DNA from: Struthidea cinerea
Lineage: Eukaryota; Chordata; Aves; Passeriformes; Corcoracidae
Assembly (NCBI GenBank): GCA_013397865.1
Contig: VZTI01004580.1
Coordinates: 789,185 to 853,184, forward strand
Direction of reading: 5' to 3'
DNA length: 64,000 nucleotides
The notes below the pieces were generated by a model. That model was given only the letters and a program-made list of their open reading frames with translations, made no database searches and had not been told where the DNA came from. Both the position numbers and the translations under genes were made by a program. Position 1 is the first letter of the stretch. Every line of letters begins with the position of its first letter. Positions 1-12,600 of this stretch are shown one piece after another.

Positions 1-1605
1 GTAATTCAAGTTAATAAAAGATAAGCCAAATAGAAATACCTCATACTTGGTAGATAAGGGAAAATAACTGCAACAGATAGGATAGAAAATAAGGAAAGGA
101 GAATACCACAACATAACAATAAGATTACTAGTATCAGAATAAGAAAAGTGCTGGGCTGGTAGATTGTCAGCAGTGTATGTGCATCCACATGTTTGTGGAA
201 GTCAGCTTATATATCAAAAGGTGAATGAGAACATAAGGGAGAGAAAAGACAGTATTTGAAAGGGTTAGAAAGATAAAAATATATGTATTGATGTACATGA
301 CTATTGGGGAAAGACTTGCAGAAGTATCATTTGGAAAGCGCTTATAAAGAATAAAAAATACAATAAAAGTATGCAAAGTTACTTTGTGTTTCTGGAGTAT
401 TTTGGATGAACTTTTATAAAAAATACAATTACAGAAACTTATATAACCTTGTGTAACTTTTTATGTGGGTATTGTCTGGGCAGATTACACCTTTCATGTG
501 CACATAGAGAAATCCTACATTTCAAATTATTTTTCAAATGAGCTGTTTGAAAAGGAATTTTGAAATAATAAGAAAGAAAGATGCTAGCATTTAACTTGGC
601 AGAGATGAAATCTGAGGGATTTGCAGGATTTCCCTAATTCACACCAGTGAAAAGGATCACCTGCCGACCCATGCTTAATTCATTTGATAAAGCAGAACTC
701 CCTAAATAAACGGCTCGGCAAAGCTGGGTTGACTTAAACTATTTAAACAAAGGAGATGAATCACTGACGATACAAACATAAGTAACAGAAGAAAAGAAAC
801 GCAGAGATTACTTTTCAGAAAATGTTATGGCGACATGGACTTCAGTCAGTCTGTCAGTCTCCCAAATGTAGCAAAAGAATATTCAGTAAAAAATAGACTG
901 TAAAATACAATAAATGGTCTGAAAGTGAAATCCAGCACTTCTGTACAGGCACAGAGCACAGCAGAGAAATAATCTCTTTTCCAGTTCTGGTGCTGTCGCT
1001 CCTATGCTTCACTTGCCAGTTTTCTTTAGCAAAATCATCACACTCAGCAGCTAACACACATCTTGCATGTCCTCTTCAGTTGTACTAGAAATATAACAAG
1101 TTTTATCTGTGAAAATCCATATTTCTTTTGTCCTTCCAAATCCTGGATTTTCATAGCGCTCATCACAATAAAATTTAAGCCCTCCTAAAGTGAGTTAGAA
1201 CTATATCGCATGAGCTTTTTAATATTTCCAATTAAAACAAAATAATCACTGTGATATTTTCATAAATATCTGATTCTCTTTTCAGCCATCCCCAGCTTTT
1301 GAAGAAAAGTGAGAAGCTTAGAAATAATTGATTTCTGAGATTGCTATGTAAATAAAACCAAACAAAAAACAACAAAAAAGTTAAAACAAATTATTTTCTT
1401 TTTTAGCAAAACAACTACAAATACCTTGCTCATCAACTAAGACAGCTAATGGAGACTACACCAAAATGTTTCCATCTCATTTACTTGGGGCTTATTCTTC
1501 TTCTAGTTTATTTAGGAAAATATAAAAAACAAACGTCATGTGGAAATGTATGGACTTACTCTAAGTGCTCAAGTAAATTTTTTCCTTCTCTTTACTTCTG
1601 CCTAG
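1..1605. other. Gene-free AT-rich sequence
   Basis: No exon, RNA gene or recognisable repeat. Open frames are under 70 codons and unlike any protein I know. Confidence 0.6.
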
Positions 1606-2738
1606 TGTAGTGGGTTGACCCTGGATTGACAGGCAACCTTTTAGACCAATGACGCTTCTCTAAATTTACATATTTAAACCACGTGGAAAGGCAGGAATTT
1701 CCTTTTCGTTCCAGCTCGCCGACCGGGAGGTGGGGGGGCCTCAGAGCCTCCAGGCTCCGCCAGGCCAGGCCCCTGCCCCTTCATCCCCCCCAACACTGCG
1801 GCACAGACCCTGGGTCGCTGGGAGGGGGAACTATCCCAGAGCCGCAGGCACTGAAGCCAGCCAGGGACTGCCACACAGCTAAACCCATCCAGCGCGGCTT
1901 CTTGGGACCGGCGGGGCCCTCTCCTCTCCACGCGGAGCCGGCAGAGCCAGCAGGAGCTGGCACAGCCTCCTGTCTGCAGCCAGCACACTTTGCACTGAAC
2001 TGAAAAAAACACCCTGCAGCCAGCAGCACAAAGGGAGCGAGGCTTTCCCCACCATAAAACCTGAACAAGAACACTTTTCAACATGACAGCTTCAGAGTCC
2101 GAGAGAAAGAGAAAGTGAGTCATGTGAGACAGAGCTGAAATGGCGACGGGAGAAAAGGGGCGGTGCCGCGTTTATCGCGCGTAGTTTAAAAAACTTCTTG
2201 CATGCCGTGGTAAGAAACTGTAATACCACAAACTGTTTGTCTCTTTAATCCATTTAAGTACATGGGGGGACGAAGAATTCATGTNCTTAAAAAGAGTAAT
2301 AACCCCATGTGATGGCTTATGTTTAGCAGTGTGATAGCACTGTGAAATTTTCATAAAAAAAAGATGTTTTACACTACAGCAGTTTTTTTCTTTCCGGGCG
2401 GGTCTGCTGTTGGTGGCAGTTTGAGAACCACGTGAAGCAGAAGAAAACCCTTTTTCCCTTAAGCATAAGAAAGAGACTTTTCAAAAACTGCAATACCGAC
2501 TAAAACCCCATGTTCTGTTATCCTTTGTGCAAATTAAGTAAAAAGAAAAAGTGCTGGAAGAGGGGAGAAGTTTGCTTTAATTTCTTGTTATTTTTTTCTA
2601 CTTTTAGTTCTATTAGTAATAAAACTCTTTCTTTGTATCGCAACTGTTTAAGTTTTGTGTCTGCTTTGCTTTCTCTTAATTCTTATCTCACAAAAAATAA
2701 AGAAATAAGTAAGTAATAAATATTTTAAACCAAAACCA
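1606..2738 (+). mobile_element. Solo LTR of an avian endogenous retrovirus (boundaries tentative)
   Basis: The element opens with TGTAGTGGGTTGACCCTGG, a start I recognise from LTRs widespread in bird genomes. It has a GC-rich centre (about 1700-2030) unlike its AT-rich surroundings, and an AATAAA near 2621 followed by a T/G-rich tail. If it ends at AAAACCA (2738), the flanks share a 4-bp CTAG (1602-1605 and 2739-2742), a weak target-site duplication. No gag, pol or env homology lies next to it, so it is a solo LTR. Open frames of 97-149 aa inside it are GC-rich shadows. One N is present at 2285. Confidence 0.65.
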
Positions 2739-3164
2739 CTAGCAATGTGAATGCTAACTAAGCCCATTTTCCTGTTTTGTGATTCCACTTTTACAACATA
2801 GTGCAAATAACCCAAAATTTCCTCCAGGAAAGGAAGCACAAACTCCCACATAAGACTTTCCCCAGTTTCTTCTCCTGGCCCGAAGTCAGACTTCACCTCA
2901 TGAGTCAGAAGTTCTTCACACATTGAATTATTTGGCAGTTGCTTGAAAAGAGACAGTAAAAACCAGTCATGACTGTAGAAGAAGATCCAATGACAACAGT
3001 AACAAAATTCCTTTATTGAGATCTCTGTCAGGAGAGTTGTGATTGATATTGCCTGGAGTGGCTGTGTGGCCTTTTGGGAACTTCTAACTAGTGCTGAATC
3101 TAAACTTCTCATGCAACAAAGATGCTGTTTATCTAGAAGAAAGACTAGCAGCTGGCCCTCATTT
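2739..3164. other. Gene-free stretch between LTR and CR1
   Basis: Unique sequence. A 174-codon minus-strand open frame (2648-3172) spans it but crosses from the LTR tail into the edge of the CR1, so it is not regarded as a gene. Confidence 0.6.
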
Positions 3165-3460
3165 TGACCCATTCAGGGACCCGCTTGTCAGAGTCCTGTG
3201 GGGTACGAGCCTGATGGGAACGTGGGTCCAAGTGATTTGGTTTGTGCTGCCATTCAAAGGAACCTCAAGGGACTGAAGATACGTGCCAAAAGAAATCTCA
3301 TGACATTTAATAAAGAGAAATAAAAAATTCTCTACCTGGGGAGAAATAACCCCATGCACCAAAGAGGGCTGGAGGCTGGCCAGAGGAAAAAGATCTGCAA
3401 AAAAGGGTCCGAGCGGAGGGGCCGGTGGGCACCAAGTTGACCATGAGCCAGCAATGCATC
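3165..3460 (+). mobile_element. CR1 LINE fragment
   Basis: The core is the CR1 stretch with CTCATGACATTTAATAAAG, CTGGGGAGAAATAACCCCAT and then CACCAAGTTGACCATGAGCC. It is a plus-orientation piece of the 3' part of CR1, truncated at both ends and diverged. The left limit is uncertain. Confidence 0.7.
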
Positions 3461-6400
3461 CTCACCCTTCCAGCCTCAGCAATTCTGTAAGTTTTTATGT
3501 TGATGTGTTTTCACATCTCCGTGAAATTTTCATGTCACATTTTCCTCAGACGTAGCAAAAGTTTATCAAGCACCACTCCTGCCAGCTTGTGGATGCTGAA
3601 GGCTTGGTTGCAGGGAGATTTTCCAGTTTTCTGCCAGTGTCCATGGAAAGTCCATGCTTTCACATGGATGCTGGCATAAACAGTTAGAGGTTTTTGTAAA
3701 CCAATCCCTTTATCTCGCAGGTGCAAGATTGTTATGCAGTGTTGTTGTGATACTGGCTGGAGAAATATTTTGAAATGGGTGTTGTAGGGTTTACCCAATT
3801 GTTCTGGGGGGTGGGTGCTCAGGGACCAATAACCTTATGCCATTCAAGCAAACTAAGATATATAAACGAGTCTGTAAATTAATAAATAATTCAACTTCTT
3901 CCTGGATCGAGCCTATGTCGTTTCTTGCCGTCCCCGGTACAGCAGCGACACCAGCTGCCTGAGGCAATAGCCTAAGCACCAGAGGAGACTTTCACCCATC
4001 TTCTTTCACCTGTTTTTAACTTGAATGTGAGTCTGAGATGCTTCCACACTGGTTACTCTGTAATGCAGGTCCTAAGCACCACAAGCATACAAATTAGAAC
4101 ATTTGTAAGTACAATAAGCTTGGCAGAGAAGTTATAATGATGTGGATTGATCAAAAGATGACTTTCATTGTGCAGCTGAGAATACTGCAATTCAAGAGAA
4201 ATTAAAGTCTTCAAAGTTGTGGCTGTGCAGCTTGACAGATGGGCTTCTTCAAAGATTCATTATTAATCTAACAGAAACTATAAATACCAGAGTGTGAATT
4301 GAACAACAAAACCACACACCTGCCGGCTTAAATCCATCAGGAATATGGTCAAATCTCTGCAGCAAGGGCAAAGGGGAAAAAAACCCAAACTCCCTGTGGG
4401 CTAAAGAAAGCAATATCAAGCATCTTGTCTTGACAGGTGAGACACAACAGTTGTTTTCACCATATAAATGATTAGAGCAAATGGGATGTAACTAAATTTC
4501 ATGACATTTTCAGAAAAAGAAAAGCATGAATGACAACATTTTTATACAGAGGTTGTCATTCTTGGGAACAAGGAATCTTTAAAACCTGTGATTATCCTAT
4601 GGAGAAAAATTTCAGATGCTTTTCGGTACTGTTCCTCATCCTCCCTTCCCTGCACAACTCATGTCTTTGCTTCTGGTGCTCCGATTACTTTTAGAAAATG
4701 GCTGGTTGTTTTAGGTCTGAAAAATGCAAAGCAGCAAAGGGAAACAGAGAAAGTCTGTGTAACAACATAGCATTTCTAGATATACCAAGGGTAGATAGAT
4801 GCCAGTTGAAAGAAAACATTAATAGAATAGGCTTCTTCAAAATCACCTCCTGCTTTGGACAGCATCCTCACAGCCGTGCTGCTGTGGTCGCACAGCTGTC
4901 AGAACCCTCACCACCTAAATCAGCACTAGCTGCTGCCTTTGCATGTGTTGAAATCTCACCATCAGTTGTCGTTAACCCCAGAAATAAACCCCTGTACTCA
5001 AGAGGATAAAGAGTAAAAGCAGGGGAACATCCATCTAGAGTATTTGTATTGGACCTTCCTGTGAATGGACATGGAGTTTTTTGACTAAGAACAAGCTTGA
5101 AGCTGATAGATGGGACTGCTCCAAAAGCAGGGACAGTGATATTAACTCCCTGCTGGGCTCTTTGCCACTTCCCTGGACAATGAGTGAAGGTCTGTTCTTC
5201 ATCCTGGAGGAGAATGTCCCTTTGGCAGAGACCGCTGCTGGACAAGACAGACAGTTTTCAAAATTACTCGGTGTCCCTTGCGCTCTGTAGTTCCACAGGA
5301 GATGTGGCCCTTGTTGCTCAGTTGCCCACGTGTGGTTACATGCAGCAATAATCTCCATCATGGGCAGCAAACACAGGGGAAAATCACTTTCAGTTCTGCT
5401 CAGCTCTCACCCTATGTCTGTTTTGACTGCTGCACTGTATCATTTCATTTAGCAGAATTCTTCTGTGCAGTGATCTGCTGCATTTCATCTCTTGGTAGAT
5501 GTTGGAGCTTATAGTTAAATATTTAGCTGAGGACTGGTAGGCTTCTCTTTGTTTTCTCCTCACCACTTTTCTTCTATTGCAGTCCCTCCCTTCCTTCCTA
5601 AGGCTTTGCTGTAATGAGTGTTAAGCCTCATTCTCCTTCGAAACCAAAAGGGAGTTACCCTAGAAAATGATGGCTTTCTTTGCTCAGAATGTGTCACCTC
5701 TCACTCCTGAAAAATAATCTGCAAAATGTAGATTTCTGTCTCCCTCTCCGAGCTGTGTGTTGTGACAAGAGGTTCAGCATCTGGGCCTTGTCTATCCAGC
5801 AGAGCAGCTCTGAGAGTCCCCTGGTGAGGCTGGGCTTCCTTGTGTTTGCAGTGCACACAACGAGACTGCCCCAGCTCTGCACTACCTGAATTTTCGACCA
5901 GAGGAGACACAGACAGTGGGTTATGAAGATGCAGGCACAGCTTCTCAAGGTGGTTAAGGTTAATTCCACAACTGGGGTCTGGAGGAGCCTGGGATTGCAC
6001 AGATTTTCAGAGTCTGGGCACAGAAAAGTTTAACTATCACAACAGAACGGTCCTGCACGCAAACACAGCTCATGCTCTAACTCAGCTGAAGATGCCAGCC
6101 TGGCGTTGTGCTGAAAAGGCTTTCTCTTGCTGAAAGGCAAAATCCTCCTGGATAATATAGCATTTCTAATCTGAGCTGCCTTGCATCCAGATGGTTCAAC
6201 AAGCTTACTCCTTGCTGGCTGTTACAGACCACACAGGCATCCTCTGTCACCTGGGACAAGCAGCCTCTTGGCTTTGACTGTCCAGCTGTATAATAAAAAT
6301 AAATTGCCCTCTTCTGCGAGGTCTTTTAAGGATTGCCACATTGAAAATTTTTATATACTCAATTAATATGGAAATATAAATATGGTTAATGAAAAAATCA

Positions 6401-6470
6401 CATTTATTAATATAAATAAAATTGCATTTAAATGCTGTCAAGCCTGATTCAGGTGCAGGCATTAAAAATT
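3461..6470. other. Gene-free unique sequence
   Basis: Several 60-125 codon open frames on both strands overlap one another and none has recognisable domains or paired splice sites. Confidence 0.55.
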
Positions 6471-6637
6471 CACAGAATCATAGAATATTCTGAGTTGGAT
6501 GGGACTCACGAGGATCATCAAGTCCAACTCTTAAACAATTGGCCTGTACGGGGATTAAGGCCATGACCTTGGCATGACCTTCATACATTGTGACCCATTA
6601 CCTTCATGCTCAAACCAGCTGAGCTAATCTCAGGACC
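6471..6637 (-). mobile_element. TguSINE1-like SINE: tRNA-Ile-derived head fused to CR1-X tail
   Basis: On the minus strand the element opens with TTAGCTCAGCTGGTTTGAGC, an intact RNA polymerase III A box. It continues through a B-box remnant (CCTTAATCCCCGTACAGGCCA), which are the D-arm and T-arm to acceptor regions of tRNA-Ile. The anticodon portion is scrambled by a short duplication. From 6540 down to 6471 it is a CR1-X-like 3' end (GTTGGACTTGATGATCC ... TCTATGATTCTGTG). Such tRNA-Ile/CR1 SINEs are described from passerine birds. Not a functional tRNA gene. Confidence 0.85.
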
Positions 6638-9600
6638 ACTTAGGGGTTTACGTTTGATTTTGTAGCTGGCTGAGAATCAGTTGCCTCTAAACCCCGAGGT
6701 GTGGAACCCCAGCCATGGTAGGAGTACTGTGACTTTGCCCTCCCATCTCCGTCATGACTGTTCACATTCGTGTTCACATAACTCAGGCTATGCTGCTGCA
6801 CAGGCTTTGGCAGGAATTCTAGAAGAAAACAGAGGCTGCCGTTTGACAGGGGAGAGAAGGATGGTAAATTTTTGCGTAACCTATATTTCCACCGAGACAT
6901 GCCACATCCCAGTCCCCATCCCCATGGTGTGCTTTCTCTGGCTGACACCATCTTTCTGCTCCCTTGCAGAGAGGAAATGTGCAATAAACAAACATTAGTC
7001 AGAATTTTTTAGCTAGGGTTTTAATTAATTTTTCTTTGAAACAGCTTTGTCACAGTTCCCTATGCTCATGCAGGGTTAAGGTTATCACAAGTGTGGGAAA
7101 AAAAGAAAAGTTTTGTGCAAACAGTGTAGGCAGGGAGAGCAAACGAAATTGGCTGTTTGAACTCAAAGCTGCTCATTACTTCGGAGGAGAACAAAATAAA
7201 AGGCACATGAAGAAAAAGACCAGAAGTTCCTGAAGAATGCTGTATACATATATCCTCCAGAGCCTCCTTCAGCACGTGGCTGTATTTGGAAGGTGAACAC
7301 ACACTGCTTTCACTGGAGAGAAAAGATAACATGACAAATAAATAAATTAGCTATCGACTGAAGTTAAAAATTACTCTTACAGAAAAGTAAAGATATATTC
7401 CTTTGCTTCACACAAAAATAGACCTATGAACCTGAAGAGATCTAGTCTTCTACCTAAACTGCTTGAGCTCCGGTATGTCAAAAGCCACCACAGTGACTCA
7501 TTTCAGGCAGTGTTATTCTAGCAATACACTATTCTAAAATATATTCTTTATCTTTTCTTTGGCTTTTGGATGCTCCAAACAACGTATACACTATCTGGTG
7601 GACAATGCAGACATTATTTTTAAGAGAAGCTGAAATAAATGATTCTTTCTTCCTACTGTCTTTTAGCTTTTTAATAAAAAAGTTGTGATTTTTTCTTGAG
7701 ATGCTTCATATACTCTGACAAAAGCATTCTCAGACAAGAAGGGGGAAATTCTTTCTTCAGGAGGATGTTTATTGTCAGTACTGTTCCCTGTTAATTTTTG
7801 ATTGAGAAGTGGAGGAGTTTTGTTGACAAGAAAAAGAGCCCTCAGCGGCTCTTGGAAATGTGAAAGTACATCCCAAGCATAACAATAATCTTTGGAAGTC
7901 ACAGTCAGTCAGCAATACTTGTCTGAATCCAGTGCATGCCATAGCTGAACAGGGTAGAGGGGCCATTTTATTTTCAGAGTCCCTGGAGAACTTATAAAAT
8001 CTCCTCTAAAGTTCATCATTCCTCAGGCTCCATGTGCTTCACAATATTCAGCAATTTCGTATCCCATAAATCAGTAAGTCTTGATGTGATTTGAAAAGCC
8101 CTGGGTGGAGTTTTTAAGAGAGCTGGCTGTGGTTTTTGGCTCTCATCCCCACTTCCAGATGGTAACACAGGTTTAAAGATATTACATAAATTTTCACCCA
8201 CAACATAAACAAATAAACACAACCCATGCTGAAATTATTACAAAATCAAGGACCAGAAGTCAACAGATGTGAAAAGGCAGGGTCACCAGTGTCATCTCTA
8301 GCTGGCAGCACGTTCTTCACAAAGGAGTTCCGGTTCCTTCCCACCTCCCCAGCCTGAGAGCAGCCCCATTCTTTGGCAGATACCTGAGTCCATCTCTGCA
8401 CTAGTTTTGTCCATAGTTTTCCTTCACCTGCACAAAGCTAGCCCCAGTCAATTCAAAGCACGAGATGCTCAAGGGACCTCTTTCCACTAAGCTGACACCA
8501 CCTATTGCTGTCTTTCCCTGGGGCAGTTCTTTGCCAGTCTGATATTACTTATATATTAAAGACTTATCCCTATTCTGTACTCTTGCAGCAATACTCAGAG
8601 CAGCCTCAGGCCAGGTCTGGACAGACTGACTGCACATATTTGCAGAACCAGTTTTGTTCATTATACCTCACTTTGGAAAATCTGGGCTAATCTGCAGCAT
8701 ACACAGAAAAAACTTTTGCTTCCTGGAATCCTTATACAGAAACATCCTCCCATTTTCATGGTTTAGCTTTTGTTTATGATGCTGAACACAAATTTCCATA
8801 ATGGCATTGATATATCACTGTCTACAAGTCATTACCATGACTGAGTTATTTATGTCCCTAAATGTTTACATATTCCATTTCAACCACAAACTATTTATCA
8901 AACAAAGGCAATCACTGTGAAACAAACTCAGCCTTTTGCTTGTGAAGAATGATCCAAATATAAGCACTCTCTTCCTTCTGACTACACATTAATCTTCTAT
9001 GAAATAAAGCGTCTGTACCTTCTTCCAAGCCAGGAGCAGCAAAATGATTTCAGCCTGGATTTTTGAAGTGCTCTGTAGAAAATTGCTCTTTTGAGAAATC
9101 CTGGTCAACATATTTAGTTCCATATGCATATTTCATAGCATAATAGATTGGTATTAAATGTACATAACAGCACCATAAGAAAAATAGTTATTAAAAGAGC
9201 AGTAGTCATTTATTTGATAGCTGTTTGCCTTCAGAGAGTCATGTAAAATTAGTTACTACTTTTCGTGCAAAACCCATCCTATTCCTATTTTACTGGTCAA
9301 ATAGATTTTTTTTTTTTTAAGGAATGAATTGTTCATCAAGAGCTTTGCAAAGGGTCTAAGAATAAGACTGAACTCCCTGGAGTGGGGCCCAGCTTTTGTT
9401 CTGGCTGAGTAATCTGCAGTCATCCTGCAGATCCTATGCCAAACTGGACCCTCCAGGCTGATTTAGCTACTAATAATTTCAACATGGTTTGCTTGGACCA
9501 TCACTTCCAGGCTGTCCATCACTTGACCCACTGTATACAAATCTACTGCCTGCAGAGGGACTCCCAGAAAACAGAGACCTCCAAAGTCCATCCTTCTGTG

Positions 9601-12600
9601 CTAAGGCAAGATCATCCATATTTAAATCATTCCCCACAGGCTTTTATTCCAACAGTTCTTAAAAAAGTCTCAGTGATAGAAGCCCCATCAACCACACCAC
9701 CAGTAACAATACACTTCTCTGGTGGTTAACAGCAGTGTTAAACACTGCAGTTATACCAGGTGCTGAAGTAACTTTGATAGAAGCTAAGCATTTAATACCC
9801 CAAATCACTTAAAACTTAAATGATGCACATTTTTTTAGACTTAGTTCAAAAAGCAATCTTGGCATGTGAATGTTTTTTTAGCAATTGCTGTTTTTTCAGC
9901 ATATTTTTCTAGCAACTAAGTTTGATTGGTTCTTCTAAAACTAACACTTATCCCTTCATGAAAATAATGTGAGGTACCTGTCTCTGTAATACAAATCACA
10001 ATAATTGAGGCTATAAAACATACATACAGACTTGCACTATAATTGTCAGATTAATATTCAAGTTGTTTATCCACGCAAAATACTCTTCTACTGATTTGCA
10101 TATGAGCAACATACACATTTCTGGATTTTATTGCCATCATCTGTTTACTGGCAACTAGGAAACATGAAAGCACTATATTCAATGAATAAATTATTTGGTG
10201 TCAACAGTCCACCAAGCACTTATTTTTTGTTAAAACTTGAATACCACTGGTTAGCTTCAAAGGAATTATTTTTGGGGTTTTTTTTATTTTTTCTTTTGAA
10301 TGGATCAAATTTCTAGAATAAATCAGCTAAAGGAAATTAAAAAAAAAAGAGCCATAGAAATTATCTTCCTGTGGTGTCTTGGGTAAAACAATATGTGTCA
10401 GCCTAAAAGTAGCCATGTCTGGCAGTGTTCCTTTGCCAGGTCCTGCCCCGGGCCAGCCACTCCAGCTCGCAGCAGGCCCCTGATGCAGATCCCTGCTAAA
10501 TTCTCCAGCAGGCACAGGGTTCTCCAGTAAGGGTTCTCCTCCCTGACATTTATACAACAGAGAATCAAAAATAAGGCAGCCTTTGCTGTGACAACTCATA
10601 TCAGTCCCAGGAGAGATTCAGAAGTACAATGCAGCAGATAAAATGAAAACAAGAAGTCAACGAGGTTTGGAACCCTGGGAGCTGCTTGCCTGGTAAACAA
10701 AGGATGTTTGTGGCGGGAAGTCACGCGGTAAGATATGGGGCTGGAAGAAACCACCTCCAATGGCACATGAGCATCAGTGCATCATCAGGGACAGTGTTTT
10801 GTCAGCTCTGTACGAGCCTGTCATGCTCTATAGACACAAGTACTATGGAGTAGATTGTAACTTCCACTGCCCCAAGCAGAAGGTCACAAGTTATAATTTT
10901 TGTCCAAGATGTCCTTAGAAATGTGAGGACTCAGCAGGCAGCAGTGGATGAACGTGGATGGGACACAACTTGACATGAAATGACAGCTTTTCCAATGCCC
11001 AGCTGCAACACTAGTGTCTCTACCAGATCCAGAAAACCACATCACCACCAAAGCATCTAAGGGCTCAGCTACGTAAGATAAGCTGTGCTAGTTGGTTTTT
11101 AAGACACAGCTACATAGTCATAGACAAGTGTGGTTTTAATTGCAATCCGAATCTATAAATGGGTCCTTTAATTGCTATTCATCTCCTGTACACAGGGAGC
11201 TGAGCTAATCCAAACCGTTTCAGGGCTTTTTTATCTGGGCTATCTTTGCACAGAAGTGGTGAAAAAATATGTGGCCTATCTGTGTGGCTCAGCCTTGAGA
11301 CAGTTACCTCCAGAAGGTACAAGCTAAGGACAATTTTCCTTAAACTGTTCACACTACTTCTGTAAAAGGACCTGGATTAGCAGATGGATTGGAAACATCT
11401 GAACACTTGAAAATTTAGATTATGTGAAACTTCACTTGTTAATTATTTTTTCCTAAATTTGGCTGGAAAAGGAAGATTTGGGAAGCTATCCAGGCAACAG
11501 ACCAGGACAGGAAATTTGGAACCAAACCATGGAATACAGACGTGTGTTTTGCCATTCTTATTAGCAAGGTGCCAAATCCAAAGGTCTTCATCAGGCTCCT
11601 TGGCTCTGAGGGAGTAATTAACAGTTGCTGCTAACGAAGACCTGTATAACAGTATAGTACATATCCCATTTCTCTTGTGGTGATGTGAACTTATTTCAGC
11701 AAGACCTCCTTTTTTACATCTATTTTTCAGGATCTAAAAAACATACGTTCTTGCTCAAGCTCACAAAGAAATTTTGTTTGTTCTGATAAAACAGCAAGGA
11801 TGAAGCAGGTGTACCTGTAAACAATCTCTTTTCATTTTATCAGTTCCACATTTTCCACAGATTGCTTGTCACAGTATCAGAAAGGCACCACTTCAAAAAA
11901 AAAAAAAACCAGAGGAGCCTGACTCAGGTGTTGGACTGCTGAGATAACACTGCAGAATTGAGTTCAGGGGAAAATAAAAGTAAGATAATGTATCAGAAGT
12001 TCAACTTGCTAAGGTTTAGCTAATATTATTTTGTGGTCCTAAAATACCTCACACTTTAGATACCTTACAAATAAAAATAACTGCCATAAGAGTAGTTACT
12101 ACACCAGAGTGTAATACTGGAAAAAGCATGCTAGCAGGGCATCCTAGGGGCTGTGAACAGGGACTCTTTATTTCTTGCCCCTTAATTCATCAACTGCTAA
12201 ACCCAAAACTGTCAGCACAGTTCTCTAAAGCACACGTGACTGTACGTGCGCGAGTGAAATGCTTTTAACGATTTGTCAGAGCAGAAGCACTAATTTATCC
12301 CCAGCTCAGCTCTGCTGACATATTCAGTGCAGACAAAGGGCCCTGCACTGGGTGAGCAGTGAGACTGGGGCTGCCGGGTGCCCAGATTTCTGGCCGGTGA
12401 CAGCCCCAGACAGGCACTGGCTCCGATGGCAGAAGCAGGGCAGGTGTGCCCTAAATGCATCTAATTGGCCGGGCTGGTAAAGCCAACACGTGCCGCTCGC
12501 TGTGCCAGACAGAGCTGGTTCCCCTGACTCTTCATATACCCATCGAACACGCACTTTATCAGGAGCTGAAAAATACGGTTTAGTTGTACATTTTCCTGGC

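Noticed and set aside
1674..2123. 149-codon minus-strand and 106-codon plus-strand open frames
   Set aside because: Both fall within the GC-rich part of an LTR, where stops are rare by composition. Neither resembles a protein.
2648..3172. 174-codon minus-strand open frame
   Set aside because: It crosses from the LTR tail to a CR1 edge, has no domain I recognise, and no splice or promoter support.
6541..6637. tRNA-Ile gene
   Set aside because: The anticodon arm is disrupted and the sequence continues into a CR1 tail, so it is a SINE head.
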